Assembly: GCA_964036045.1 (NCBI GenBank)
Contig: OZ038383.1
Coordinates: 95,661,568 to 95,725,567, forward strand
Direction of reading: 5' to 3'
Source of the DNA: Eutreptiella sp. 'Long Island Sound 2002'
Lineage: Eukaryota; Euglenozoa; Euglenophyceae; Eutreptiales; Eutreptiaceae
Length of the DNA: 64,000 bases
Shown: positions 34,524 to 44,765 of the stretch, in pieces
Position numbering within the stretch: position 1 is the first letter of the stretch
Layout of the letters: every line of letters starts with the position of its first letter
Program-made: the position numbers and the translations under genes
Notes under the pieces: generated by a model
Databases searched by the model: none
What the model saw: only the letters and a program-made list of their open reading frames with translations
Told to the model about the DNA's origin: nothing

Positions 34524-35370
34524 GAGTTGGCGCCAACCTTAGTTCTCAAGGCAAGGCCTCACTTCAGGTGAGTAATAGGGCCACTCTTGTTGACAATTGA
34601 AGTAGATACACAAGAAGTTCAAACCAAAAACAAAGTAGAGACAATCACCTAGGAAGTACAAAGTAGTTCCTTGGTTTATGCTTCAGAAAACACTTGAAAA
34701 ACATTTTTTGTTTCATGTTTAAATGTTTTTCATGTTCCTTCAACACTCTCTTGGTGTTTAGGAATTTTGGTGTTTGATGTGCACTTGTTGGATTTGGTGC
34801 CTTGGGTAGGTGGTGAGGTAGGGTATGTCAGGCAGTTAATTGGTTGGGCAGTTGCTGCCAACCATTGGGTGGCGTTCCAACCGCCGTCGCGCACGCGCGA
34901 CATGCGCGCGCAGCGCATTCTCTGCGCCAGAAGGTCCGCATTTCTCTGGGCTTTCTGGAGCAACTTAGATTTTTGTTTAACTCCCCGAAATGTCATTTTT
35001 ATGACATTTTCAATGAAAATACATCCTGAATTCACCCCCACATCCACCAACATTTTTCCTGTCCACTGTTGGGGCTTCTGGCCATTGGCCAGGGCACATA
35101 CACCACAGTTTCGATGTACATATGTCATATATATCTCCTATTGTACATATTGGTGCATTCCTTTCCTCCCTTGGGCTCCCTTGGATGCTTGGGGTTGAAG
35201 AATGGGAATGGTGGCATGATCATGCTAATGCATTCCAATGCGTTCAAGATTTTTTTGCTTTGTCGCCTGCATGCATGCTCTTCCTCCATTCATTTTCTTT
35301 TTATGGATTTGACAAATGGGAATCGATTTGGAAATGGAATCCAAAGGAAATGTAATCAATCCGGAGATTT
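34524..35370 (-). mobile_element. B-family leader and LTR-like sequence, first segment
   Basis: Near-identical to 55725-56571. No convincing gene. It is continued by 38061-38240 and 39203-39273 once the two Crypton-like insertions are removed. A candidate LTR edge is TGAGTAATAG near 34570 (55771 in the other copy). Confidence 0.75.
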
Positions 35371-35376
35371 TCTATC

Positions 35377-35470
35377 CAATATCCGCGGCATGTGGTAGAT
35401 TGCGCGCCCAATCTGACGGCCGATAGGCCGGCACATTGGGCGCGCAATCTACCACAGGCCGCGGATATTG
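35377..35470. repeat. Imperfect palindrome at left end of Crypton-like element
   Basis: Two 45-nt arms (35377-35421 and 35426-35470) are inverted copies with few mismatches around a 4-nt GATA spacer. Each arm contains GTAGATTGCGCGCCCAAT or its complement. The short relative at 38241 has only one arm, so the second arm is either an added inverted copy or was lost there. It may be the recombinase binding site. Confidence 0.85.
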
Positions 35471-35551
35471 CCTAAATGTGATAGGGGTCCTATTGTTTTT
35501 ACTATTTTTACTTTTCTTTTTGCTAATTCAGGCTTTGTGGCGCTTTGTGGC

Positions 35552-37597
35552 ATGTCAAAGGCCCAAACCAAGATACTGAAGCTCAATGCACAGGGCCCGC
35601 AACCTATCCATGTCTGGCTCGGCAATGTCACACGGATGTTAGAGGAGGAAGCGCCGGAAGGTTTGTACCAAGAAGCGCCCGCAGGACCACAGTTCATGGG
35701 AGATTTGTTTGACGATGCACCAGCCGATCCACAAGGTGAAGAATGTGTGAGTTACGTGAATGCTCTGAAATGTTGCAAGGCCTTCACTGCTGCAAAGGAC
35801 CTCATCGGAGCAGAGTTTTCGTCGGTGGACGACTGGTTCATCAATTGGGCGCGCTATGTCGGCAGTCCACATGCTCTCTTGGATGCCGAAGCAGAGAAGC
35901 AGGAGTTGATGGATCGCCGCTTGCAGTATGCCATTGCAGTCCAGAGCTCCAATCAGAAGCAGCGAAAACCAAAGGTGTACACGCTCAGTCCGAGGAGTTT
36001 CGTAACATATACGAACGCGTTCATGCATGTATACTGCCGCAGATTCCCGAGTTCTGGTTTCTACGTGCACAATGAGTACATGATGCCTCGCTACTGGACG
36101 ATGATGAAAGATGCAATGCGACGCTACAGGTTATGGTACTTGCAACAGAACAAGGCACCGAAAGAGCCACCAGTAACGGATGAGGAGCTGATCAAGTTGG
36201 GCCGCAGCACTGATTGGAATTCGCCGGGTGCCAGGCAGCTGATGCGACTGATAATCACACTGAGCCGATCCGGGTTGAGATGTGTGACCGTCTGCATTTT
36301 GACAAAGGAGACTATTGGATCCGAGCAGAACCTTCGCAGTGGTCAGTGTGGGCCGAACTTCCCCGAACTCAAGCAACGCATGCCCAGTCTTGCGAATTCG
36401 GACCTGCCGTTCTTCAATCAGCTGTTGGTGGCTGGGCCGGACAAACGATTGTGCATCATCGAAGCTCTGTCGAATAAGCTTGACGACCTGCGCGCTGCGC
36501 CCCCTGGAGTGCCGTACAACTGGATGTTCCGTGAAGTGGGCGACGACGGCCAGCTGCTGGAAAGTGCTGCAAATGCTGGAAATGTGCGGCGGCAAATCGG
36601 TCGGTTTGCCTCGAAGGTTCTCGGACGGCCTGTGACGACAAAGGCCCTTGGGCGACAGGCTGCAATCTCCCGCGTTCAAAGCAATGCTGCCGTGTCTACG
36701 GCAGATCTTGCCAAGTGTATTGGCGTGAATGAGAGGACTCTGCCGATCTACAACAATGTCTCGAAGGAGACACGGCGAAAGGTGGCTGACGCGATGGCAG
36801 GCAATGTGCATTCGGCAACCGACTGCAAGTTTGAACCCAAGGCTTACTCTCTGCTGCCCGACGAGCCGACTTCCTCCAATGCAGCCGCGCCGGTGGCGCC
36901 GAACACGATTCCGAACACGATGCCGAATATGGTTCTGCCCCAAGTGCCGACCGTTAATCGAAACGTGCTCCCTGTCGCCCAGCCTGTGTACCCTTTGCAC
37001 CATCCGTTCCCTTTGGGTATGGGTGGTTACAGCTTTCCGGTGGCCCTTCCAGTGGGCCTTCCAGTTTTTTTTCCGAATTTTTTTCCGAATGTGCAAGGCA
37101 ATGTGCCCGTGAATGTGCCCGTGAAAGTGGCTGTGAATGCGCCAGCGCCCAGACAGTTTGCGCCAGCGCCTGCGGCAGGGTTTCGCTTCGACCCTGAGGA
37201 CGACATGCCCCTCACTCAGGTCTGTGAGAGCCAAGTTTCCTCTATTGCTGTGAACGAACCTCCCACCGAAACTAACACCCAAACGACAGTTGTCGACAGA
37301 TGTCCCCCTGACGAAAACAGTGGACCTGACGAACTGCCCAGGAGTCCAGTGCATCCGTCGCGCAAGAGGAACAGCACTCGCCAGTCTGATTTTGTTCATA
37401 CATTTGCCTCCGAAGGCCCCAGGCATGAGCTTAAGCATGAGCCTGAGCCCAAACCCAAGAGAAGGAGGGCTCCAGTTGCCAGGGCGCCCTTTGACGGGCC
37501 TGCTCTGCGCACCCGCAACACATCCGCCAGGGCGCCCTTTGATGGGCCTGCTCTGCGCACCCGCAACAAGGGGAAGAATCCCTTTTCTTTGTTCTGA
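35552..37597 (+). CDS. Putative tyrosine recombinase of Crypton-like element
   Basis: 681 codons from the ATG at 35552, chosen because the short relative conserves the same start and the next eight residues (MSKAQTKI), while upstream codons fall in terminal sequence. Residues about 205-410 resemble a tyrosine recombinase catalytic domain. SRSGLR supplies the first Arg (residue 243), KALGRQAA matches the second box with Arg 368, and IGVNERTLPIY supplies the candidate nucleophile Tyr 400. The usual box-II His and the GH His appear replaced (Ala and Val), so activity is uncertain. The C-terminus is Pro/Val-rich, with basic KPKRRR and two 48-bp tandem repeats (37478-37525 and 37526-37567) encoding ARAPFDGPALRTRN. 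It would integrate or excise the element. I infer the family from motif order only. Confidence 0.5.
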   Translation: MSKAQTKILKLNAQGPQPIHVWLGNVTRMLEEEAPEGLYQEAPAGPQFMGDLFDDAPADPQGEECVSYVNALKCCKAFTAAKDLIGAEFSSVDDWFINWARYVGSPHALLDAEAEKQELMDRRLQYAIAVQSSNQKQRKPKVYTLSPRSFVTYTNAFMHVYCRRFPSSGFYVHNEYMMPRYWTMMKDAMRRYRLWYLQQNKAPKEPPVTDEELIKLGRSTDWNSPGARQLMRLIITLSRSGLRCVTVCILTKETIGSEQNLRSGQCGPNFPELKQRMPSLANSDLPFFNQLLVAGPDKRLCIIEALSNKLDDLRAAPPGVPYNWMFREVGDDGQLLESAANAGNVRRQIGRFASKVLGRPVTTKALGRQAAISRVQSNAAVSTADLAKCIGVNERTLPIYNNVSKETRRKVADAMAGNVHSATDCKFEPKAYSLLPDEPTSSNAAAPVAPNTIPNTMPNMVLPQVPTVNRNVLPVAQPVYPLHHPFPLGMGGYSFPVALPVGLPVFFPNFFPNVQGNVPVNVPVKVAVNAPAPRQFAPAPAAGFRFDPEDDMPLTQVCESQVSSIAVNEPPTETNTQTTVVDRCPPDENSGPDELPRSPVHPSRKRNSTRQSDFVHTFASEGPRHELKHEPEPKPKRRRAPVARAPFDGPALRTRNTSARAPFDGPALRTRNKGKNPFSLF

Positions 37598-38060
37598 GAT
37601 GGAAAGGTTGTGTTCATTACAGAAAGGTATGTGGGTCTTCATGCTGACACAGTCAGTGTGAGGGTTTTTGCTGCTGTTTTGGCTGACTGAAGTGGCAGTC
37701 TTTATAACAATTTCATGGGACCCTCCACGATGACAGGCTGTGGGATTGCTTCATTTTGCTGTGTGATTGCTCCATGTCCCTTCCCTCTGCCCTTGCCACC
37801 ACCTCCAGGTGCCCTGATTAGAGTTAATTGGTTGGAATTGGCTTCATTTGGCTCATTTGGTTCATTTGGTCATAATTCAAGTGGAATTCCTTGAAATGGT
37901 TTGATTCAGTCCATTCCTGCCCTCAATCTGATTGCTTTTGCAATCCTTGCAATGGAAATGGTTCACATGGTTGATTTGAATTTTTGATCATTTTGGTGTC
38001 ACATTGTGCGGTACATTTGGAAGGCAATATACCGGTACATTTAGGACCCCTATCACATTT

Positions 38061-38240
38061 ATAGTTGAGTGAAATCCGGCAATCCTTTCCTGCTGCCGGG
38101 ATTGGTTGAACTGACTTGCAGGAGCAAGTCTCGGCACATCTGACGTGATGTGCCAGATTCACAGGGAATCTGGGAATGTTTTAATAGTGCAAACAATAAA
38201 ATATATACAAAATCTTTTGATTCCAAAAGTCCCCTTTTCC
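38061..38240 (-). mobile_element. B-family LTR-like sequence, middle segment
   Basis: 180 bp matching 56572-56751. It separates the two Crypton-like insertions and includes CAATAAAAT, which could be part of a polyadenylation region on the plus strand. Confidence 0.75.
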
Positions 38241-39202
38241 TATATCCAATATCAGCGGCCTGTGGTAGATTGCGCGCCCAATGTGACGTCTTTTTGCTAT
38301 TTGAGGCTTTGTGCCACAAATTGTGGCATGTCAAAGGCGCAAACCAAGATACTGAAGTTATTTTTCGCGTTGAAATATGGAAACTCCCAATAAAAGCCTT
38401 TTAGCCTCTTTTGATGCGAAATGGAATTCCTAAGTTATTAGGGTCCATTTTTTTTTTCGGAACGTGGACAAGTTCTCACCGGCACCCTCGAGTGAGAATG
38501 AGGGAGTGTTGCCCAAATTACCTTTTAAGTTGTTGATGTCGCGAACGCTTCTGAGTCTTGCTTATCACATTGGCGCAACTCATGGAATACGCCACCAATT
38601 GCTGATTGCTTGCTGGATCGCTGCTTGCTTGCTGGATCGGGATTTAGCCATTTGATGCATTGCCGACTTTGTGTGCGCCCTGCTTCCATAACCGTTGTAC
38701 CACGAATGTACATGTGCACACATACACACACCATACACACACCGTGAACCGCAGGTTACATAGGTCCATAGACGTAGCGATGGACGGCAACACTGTGCCG
38801 AAACAAATTGTACAAACCAGTAGCTAGCAACCAAGGATAGTGAAATAGTGAGCACTCGGCCCTGTAAGCTATTCGCGCTTGCAGGTCATGATCAGATTGC
38901 TGGTTGTCCCTTTCCTCTGCCCTTGCCTCCACCTCCACGTGCCCTGATTAGGTTCAATTGGTCAGAATTGGTTTCATTTGGTTGCACTTGTCCCTCCCTT
39001 CCTCCAGCAGGCCATCATTCAAGTGGAATTCCTTCAAATGGTTTGATTTGGTCCATCCCTCCCTCCACCATGCTTACTTTTGCCATCCTTGAAATGGAAC
39101 CGGTTCAAATGGTTGATTTGAATGATTGATCAGATTGGTGTCACATTGGGCGGTACATTTGGAAGGCAATGTACCGGTACATTTAGGACCCCTATCACAT
39201 TT
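38241..39202 (+). mobile_element. Non-autonomous Crypton-like element
   Basis: A 962-bp insertion whose empty site is 56751/56752 (GTTTCC joined to AAAACCC). Its first roughly 110 bp match the left end and start of the recombinase gene of the coding copy; the frame ends after about 18 codons. Its last 300 or so bp match 37700-38060. The middle (about 38360-38880) is unrelated to the coding copy. It has the same right terminus, CCCCTATCACATTT, and no target duplication. It probably moves using recombinase made elsewhere. Confidence 0.85.
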
Positions 39203-39273
39203 AAAACCCAAGGTTAGATAAAAGGCATCAAACACCACCAGTGACTGTCCTGCTCTGTCAGAACAGTCACACC
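39203..39273 (-). mobile_element. B-family LTR-like sequence, third segment
   Basis: Matches 56752-56820, including an 8-bp hairpin-like CTGTTCTG/CAGAACAG motif. Similarity to the other copy ends near GTCACAC, where the 56-kb copy switches to satellite. Confidence 0.7.
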
Positions 39274-41058
39274 CCTTCCCTATCTCACCTGACCTCATGT
39301 TGCCCTCCCATTTCCTTCATTTCACCAGCTTCAACCTCCCCCACCTTCACACCCCTGTGCCCTTGCCTTTTGCAGTCTTCACTCTGTTTGCTGTACATGA
39401 GGAAGCAGGCAGCCTCTGGCAACTTGTTGGTGTGTTGCGCTGAGTTTTGTTGAGTAGTGTCTTCGTCGTGTTCGTCAATTGTAGCCGCGCAAGAGAGTGT
39501 CTCTTCACTTCGCTGATTGTAGCTGCTTGCTGGCCCTCATTGCTCTTGCCGCCGTGCTGCTTAGGCCTTGTAGGAGCAACCCGTGCACTAGGCACGAAAC
39601 GGTCCTTCGGGCCCGCGCCGCAGGGTTGCCGGCGGCCCGGTGGGGTACAAACACACCCTGTAGGCCTTAGGCATGGCGTCCATTTGAATTCCCCCCCCCA
39701 GAATTGTCAGTGTTGTGTTCGGCGACAATCTCGGCCTTGCCAGCGCTCGTGGTGTTGCTTCGCCTCGCCTGCCCGTCGTCCGTGTCGGTTCCCCTTGCCT
39801 TGCTGCTCTCCCTGTCCTCATTCCCCTTCATTTGCCTCCTCTTTGCAGGTATGGGTTCAATTTGAGCAACAACTCCCTCCAGGTACTGATTTCCCCCCAT
39901 TCGCGTGCATCCGCGTGCATTTGGCGTCGTTCGCGCCGGCCGGCAGCGCGACAGCACGCGTTGGCTCCCTTCTGCTCCTCTCTCCTCTCTCCTTGCTTGC
40001 ATTCTGCTCATTTTGAGCTTCATTTCCCCACATGGGGTTAAATTTTCATGAAATCGCCATTTTGGCCATTTTCGACTTTTGTAGTGCGCCCGGAGCCTTC
40101 CGGCGGTTTGGCAGTGCCTGTCGGCTTGGCTTGCTTGCCCTCTCAGGTCTTCAGGCCTGCTTGTCCTTCATTCTCACTCTCATTTCACCCAGGGGGGTCA
40201 AACTGGGGAAAATCCCCATTTTTGTCATTTTGACTCATGAGGCCCATTTTCCACCCTCTGTGAGCCTCTCTCTCCTGCTGTCTCTCCTGCTTCTCTGTCC
40301 GTGCTCCCTTTCTGCGTGTTGTGGCCTCCCCTTGCCTTTTTGTGCAGAGTTTGGGAAGTTTGGGAGTAATGGACTTGGCGGAGGAGCGCCCAAGAATACA
40401 TTCTTCCGGTATGCGCACTACAAGTGCCCACACCTCCCCTGCCCTTCTCACCCTGCTTCCCTTTCCTTCCCTCTGCAGGTAACCCCAAGTGGAATTTCCA
40501 GAAACTCAATGAATTCCATAATCAAAATAGTGTTGCCTTCCCTTCCCTTGCTTGCTTCGCTTTGTGTTCGTGGGTTCCCTCCCCCGGTTCCACGAGAAAT
40601 GTAGTTGGCCCTTGGCCCACTATCAGAAATTTCAAAGCGTACAAAACAAAGGTAGACCATACCATATATAGAAGGGACCTCGGAAAGTTCAGGGTGGGGG
40701 CCTCTCTTCCCCTAAACAACTTGGGGGTGTTGAAAACACTTTGGTGCCACATGAGCATGTGGCTTTGCTTTTTTCCCTTACCCCCTTCCCTTGCTCGGTG
40801 GGCCCACTCCACTTCCCCCTAGAGCAATCAGATTCATACATAGCGGTGGGCCTCACCTATAGGAGGTTAGGACACAATTAGATGCCAAAACCCCAAAGGA
40901 AAAAGGGGAAGGGGTGTGCATGTGTTCACATCTTCATGCATTCGTTGCATTCCATGCTTACACGTTGTCCCCTTTCCTTGTCCTAATCAAGAGTGAATAT
41001 TGGGACCGAGCTGGTGGGGGAGGGAACATTAGATATGACTGGTGAGGGACATCAAGAA
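39274..41058. other. Noncoding pyrimidine-rich region
   Basis: No supported gene. Polypyrimidine runs ending in GCAG followed by GT recur (about 39841-39850 and 40471-40480). It may be the continuation of a long B-family LTR, because B's 3' boundary lies near 44732. Confidence 0.4.
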
Positions 41059-41893
41059 TGATTCACACATTGATGGCTCTTGACGAAGTGAAATCAGGTT
41101 GCAAGTGAACCCCATCACCACGAGGCCCACTTTCAAGGCTTTTTGGACTTGTGAGGGGCCAAAATGCCCCAAAATGGGCTCAAAATGGACTCATTTGACC
41201 CGTTTGTGCACCCCAAATGGTCTAGGATGAGGTTTGGAAAAATGCGTTTTTGACCCATTTTTGACCCATCTTTGGTCGCAAAACAGCCCATTTTCAAGGC
41301 ATTTTGGGATTTTTGGAGGACCAAAAAGGGCCACCACCAGCTCAAAACAGTCCAAAAACACTTGTTTTAGCATCACACATGGTGTAGGATCATTTTTGAA
41401 AAAAGTCATTTTTTGCCCCTATTGGACCCTGTTGACCCATTTGGGCACCCACCTGTTTGGGCTTGAGCTTACACCAATGAGTCACACATTGAAGGCCGTT
41501 GATAGAGTGGAATCAGCTTGCAAGTGATCCCCATCACCACAAGGCCCACTTTCAAGGCTTTTTTGGACTTCTGAGGGGCCAAATTCCCCCAAAATGGGCT
41601 CAAAATGGGTTCATTTCACCCGTTGGTGCACCCCAAATGGTCAAGGATGAGGTTTGGAAAAATGTGTTTTTGACCCGTTTTTCACCCATTTTTGGTCCCA
41701 AAACAGCCCATTTTCAAGGCATTTTGGGATTTTCGGAGGACCAAAATGGGCCACCACAAGCTCAAAACAGTCCAAAAACACTTGTTTTAGCATCACACAT
41801 GGTGTAGGATCATTTTTGAAAAAAGTCATTTTTTGCCCCTACTGGACCCTGTTGACCCATTTGGGCACCCACCTGTTTGGGCTTGAGCTTGCA
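41059..41893. repeat. Two-copy 419-bp tandem repeat
   Basis: Units 41059-41477 and 41478-about 41893 are nearly identical along their length. Both contain GTTTTAGCATCACACATGG and GGGCACCCACCTGTTTGGGC. Short GGCCAAAA-type repeats lie within each unit. Confidence 0.93.
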
Positions 41894-44732
41894 GCTTGCC
41901 GCAGCCTGCTGGGGCTATGTATGGGGGTCTAGGCGTCCGTTTGGGCAATTCTGAGGGGTGGAAACCACAAAAAGTGGGGGGTTGCGGGTGGACTAGGTGC
42001 CCTCGGAATCGCGTTTTGGACCATGTAGCCAAAGATATGGCCTGTTCTTGGTTTGTGGCTGTTGCCGGCCAATCTGCACAAAATTTGGGGCTTCTGGGGT
42101 CTTTTTGGGCCGTTTCAAGGACATATGGTGGAGTTAGAGGGCCGCAAAGAGCTCGTTGACACAGGAAAGTCAAGCCGCACGTGGAGTGTACCCACCGTTT
42201 CCCTTCCTTTGGCCGTTTTGAATGGGTTCTAGGGCTTTTTTGGCCCAAAAATGGCTGTTTTGGCCCTAAACTGTAGTTTTTGAAACTGAGGTCCGCCACT
42301 TGCGACACCCGTTCCCGGCCGCCACCGTTGAGTTTCTGGCTCATACTTTGTAGGGTTGTCCCTCACACCCATAGGTATCATCCACCAAAATTTCGGCCGA
42401 ATCCGAAGCACCACGACGGAATTCTGATTTTTCCCCATTTTGCGCGTGCTGCTGCTTGCTTGCTGCTTGCTGCTGCTGCTGCTAAACCTAGTAGGTCCAC
42501 CCTAGACACTAAAAAGGGTTATAAAACCAAGACTGGTTCCACCAGCTCGGTGACCCTAACCCTAACCCTTTCTCTCTTTCTTTCTCGCCTTGCAGGGAAA
42601 TCAAGAATCCCAGAAATTCTGGTATGCCATCTCCCCTGGCTGCCCTCTCCGCTGCCCCCCTTTCATCTTCTCGCCTCTCTCCTCCCAGGCCGGAGCCGGG
42701 AGGATCAAAATGGATAAACTTGGGCATGGCCATGCGGGGTTTCATCAAGGACTTAAGCAAGCCCAAGCCTCAAATCAGATTTCAAAAAACAACAACAACG
42801 ACAAAGAAAAAGAATATGCTTCCTTCCCCTTTTGCTCTGCTCTGCTCATGGCATGATGTGTTCGCTTAGAAAACGGTCCACACCTATTTCCTCATGGCAT
42901 AGTGCACTCGCTCAGAAAAATATCCGTGAGTATTTGCACATGGCATGGAGTATTCGTGTAGGTAACTAAAATGACCGTTGCATTAACAACAAATATATAG
43001 CTCGACAAATCAACGGACCGCCACTGAGTTAGGTGGGAGTGGGGCATGTGACTCGCGACTAAGTTGAAATCGCTCGTGTGTTCCCTCTCCTCCTTCTCTT
43101 CATCTCCTCACCCTTCTCTCTTCAGGTTTCCCGATGAGCTCGGTGAGGTATGTAAACCCCCCCCCCGTCTTTTGTTTTCTTGGGTCCACTCCCCCTCCAT
43201 GCGACCGTGAGTTAAACCATTCCCCACCTTCGGTCTCTCACTTTAACAAACAAACAAGGAGATCCCCGGGACCCCTCTCTTTCCCCTTTTGGACTTGAGT
43301 GGGTTGGCTCATAGCTAGCGTGGAGGGGCAGGTTCACCCTGTCTGTCCCCATGTTGTGGGGCCATCCAATCAGGTTCTCCCCCTTTTCTTTTTCATCCTT
43401 GGACCCTAGTTAAACTCCCCTACCCCCTGTTTTCCTCTCTCAGCCGATAGCCTTCCTCACCCCTGGGAGGTAAAGGCTCTCGTGCCTGGGGGTGAGGGAC
43501 GCTGCCCCCCCCCCCCCCTTTCTTTTCCTGAGGGTTCACACCCTCAATCCCCAGGGTAAACTTACCAAATAGAATAGCACAAACCCAATCGCATGGCATT
43601 CCATTTGTGTATGCATTCGTTCATGGCATATCACCCTTGAATGCGTTCGCCGTGAGTGTCACACGATGCATCTCGTCATGTGTTCCTCGGGCATAGACAT
43701 ACGTATATATATATATATACCTTGCGTGCCTTCACTTGTTCTTCCTCTCCCCACATCTGCTCACCCTCCTTTCACTTCGCACAGGTTGAAGGAATTCGAT
43801 TAAGGGTGAGTAACGGTCGTCGTCAATCAGGTTTTTACTTGTCCACGCATGCCACGCATACACCAGACATACCACACATACAACACACTACGCACAGCAA
43901 ACAACACACAGCCCTTGCTTTGCGAGGGCTCCGCCATTTTTGCCATCGCGGAGATTTAGCCCTCGGTTAACTGCAGGTGGGATCTGCTTGCAGGTGGGAA
44001 GGTAGGGTGATTGGCGCAAAGTCCCCATGCCAGGCAAAAAGGGGCGCTGATCACAGATTGACCTGTTCGATAAGCGGTGCGTCCCACGCGGTTAGCACGT
44101 CTCTCCTCCCTTCTCCCAAAGGCTCTAGGCAGTTTGGGTCTAGGCACATACGCGCTACACATACAACACCTTGGCATGCACTCCTTGGCCACGCACCTCT
44201 TGCTTGTGCATACGCACACCAATCACACTCATACATACTCTTGGGTTGCACAATGGTCCGGGAGACCGGGTTAGGGCCCTTGAGGTACATGCACCCACTT
44301 GGGCTGATTGGTGGCAATGAGGTAAGGGAAATAAGAAGCATAGGCCCTTAGGCACGTTGTCCCTTGACCTCCAGCCCTTGTACATGCTGCTTGACCCTTC
44401 CCTTGCTCCCTTGTTCATCCCTTGCATCGTCGAAGACATAGGTTACACTTTGGCTCGCTCATTTTCGCATGGCTTTATATAGGCTTGACATGATAGTAGA
44501 GCACCGGTGGCGGAGGATGCCACTGTCGGGCATGGAATTGAAACATCCCGTAAGGGAAACCATAGGCATGAGGGCATGGTTAGAGGTGCGGTAAGGGAAA
44601 TATGAAGCTTGTGCCCTTAGGCAGTTCGTCCCTCAACCTCACTCTCTTGCTTGTCTCTTCCCCTTCACTTCATACATCTCTCATGCCAAGCGGTCAGAGT
44701 TGGGGTGGGGGTTTGCTCCTCTAGGGCCCCCA
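41894..44732. other. Noncoding region up to the candidate B 3' LTR edge
   Basis: No convincing gene. It contains homopolymer C runs (43501-43520), an AT dinucleotide run near 43706-43720, a CCCTAACCCTAACCC stretch at 42554-42568, and several pyrimidine-rich NCAG/G motifs (42593, 43123). The right edge CCCCCA at 44732 followed by a pyrimidine tract fits an LTR end next to a polypurine tract on the minus strand. Confidence 0.35.
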
Positions 44733-44745
44733 CCCCCTTCCCTAC
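44733..44745 (-). promoter_or_regulatory. Candidate polypurine tract of element B
   Basis: On the minus strand the sequence reads GTAGGGAAGGGGG followed by TGGGGGCC. This resembles the A2 tract (AAGGAGGGGGG followed by TG) and lies just after the last B ORF, where a 3' LTR should begin. Confidence 0.4.
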
Positions 44746-44765
44746 TTTTCACTCACTCTCCTTCT

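Larger units (their letters stand above)
35371..38060 (+). mobile_element. Crypton-like tyrosine recombinase element, coding copy
   Basis: A 2,690-bp insertion defined by comparison with the uninterrupted copy at 56571/56572, where flanks GGAGATTT and ATAGTTGAG are adjacent. No target duplication beyond ambiguous T bases is seen, as expected for tyrosine-recombinase integration. The left end begins TCTATCCAATATC and the right end is CCCCTATCACATTT. The left end holds a 94-bp imperfect palindrome. The right terminal block recurs inverted at 35472-35495. It carries one gene. Confidence 0.85.

Noticed and set aside
39447-40604. Candidate host exons at 39447-40016 and 40032-40604
   Set aside because: Low-complexity, pyrimidine-driven frames rich in Leu/Ser/Pro/Cys with no recognisable domain.
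42554-42568. CCCTAACCCTAACCC, a telomere-like stretch
   Set aside because: Only two and a half units; too short to be a telomeric remnant.
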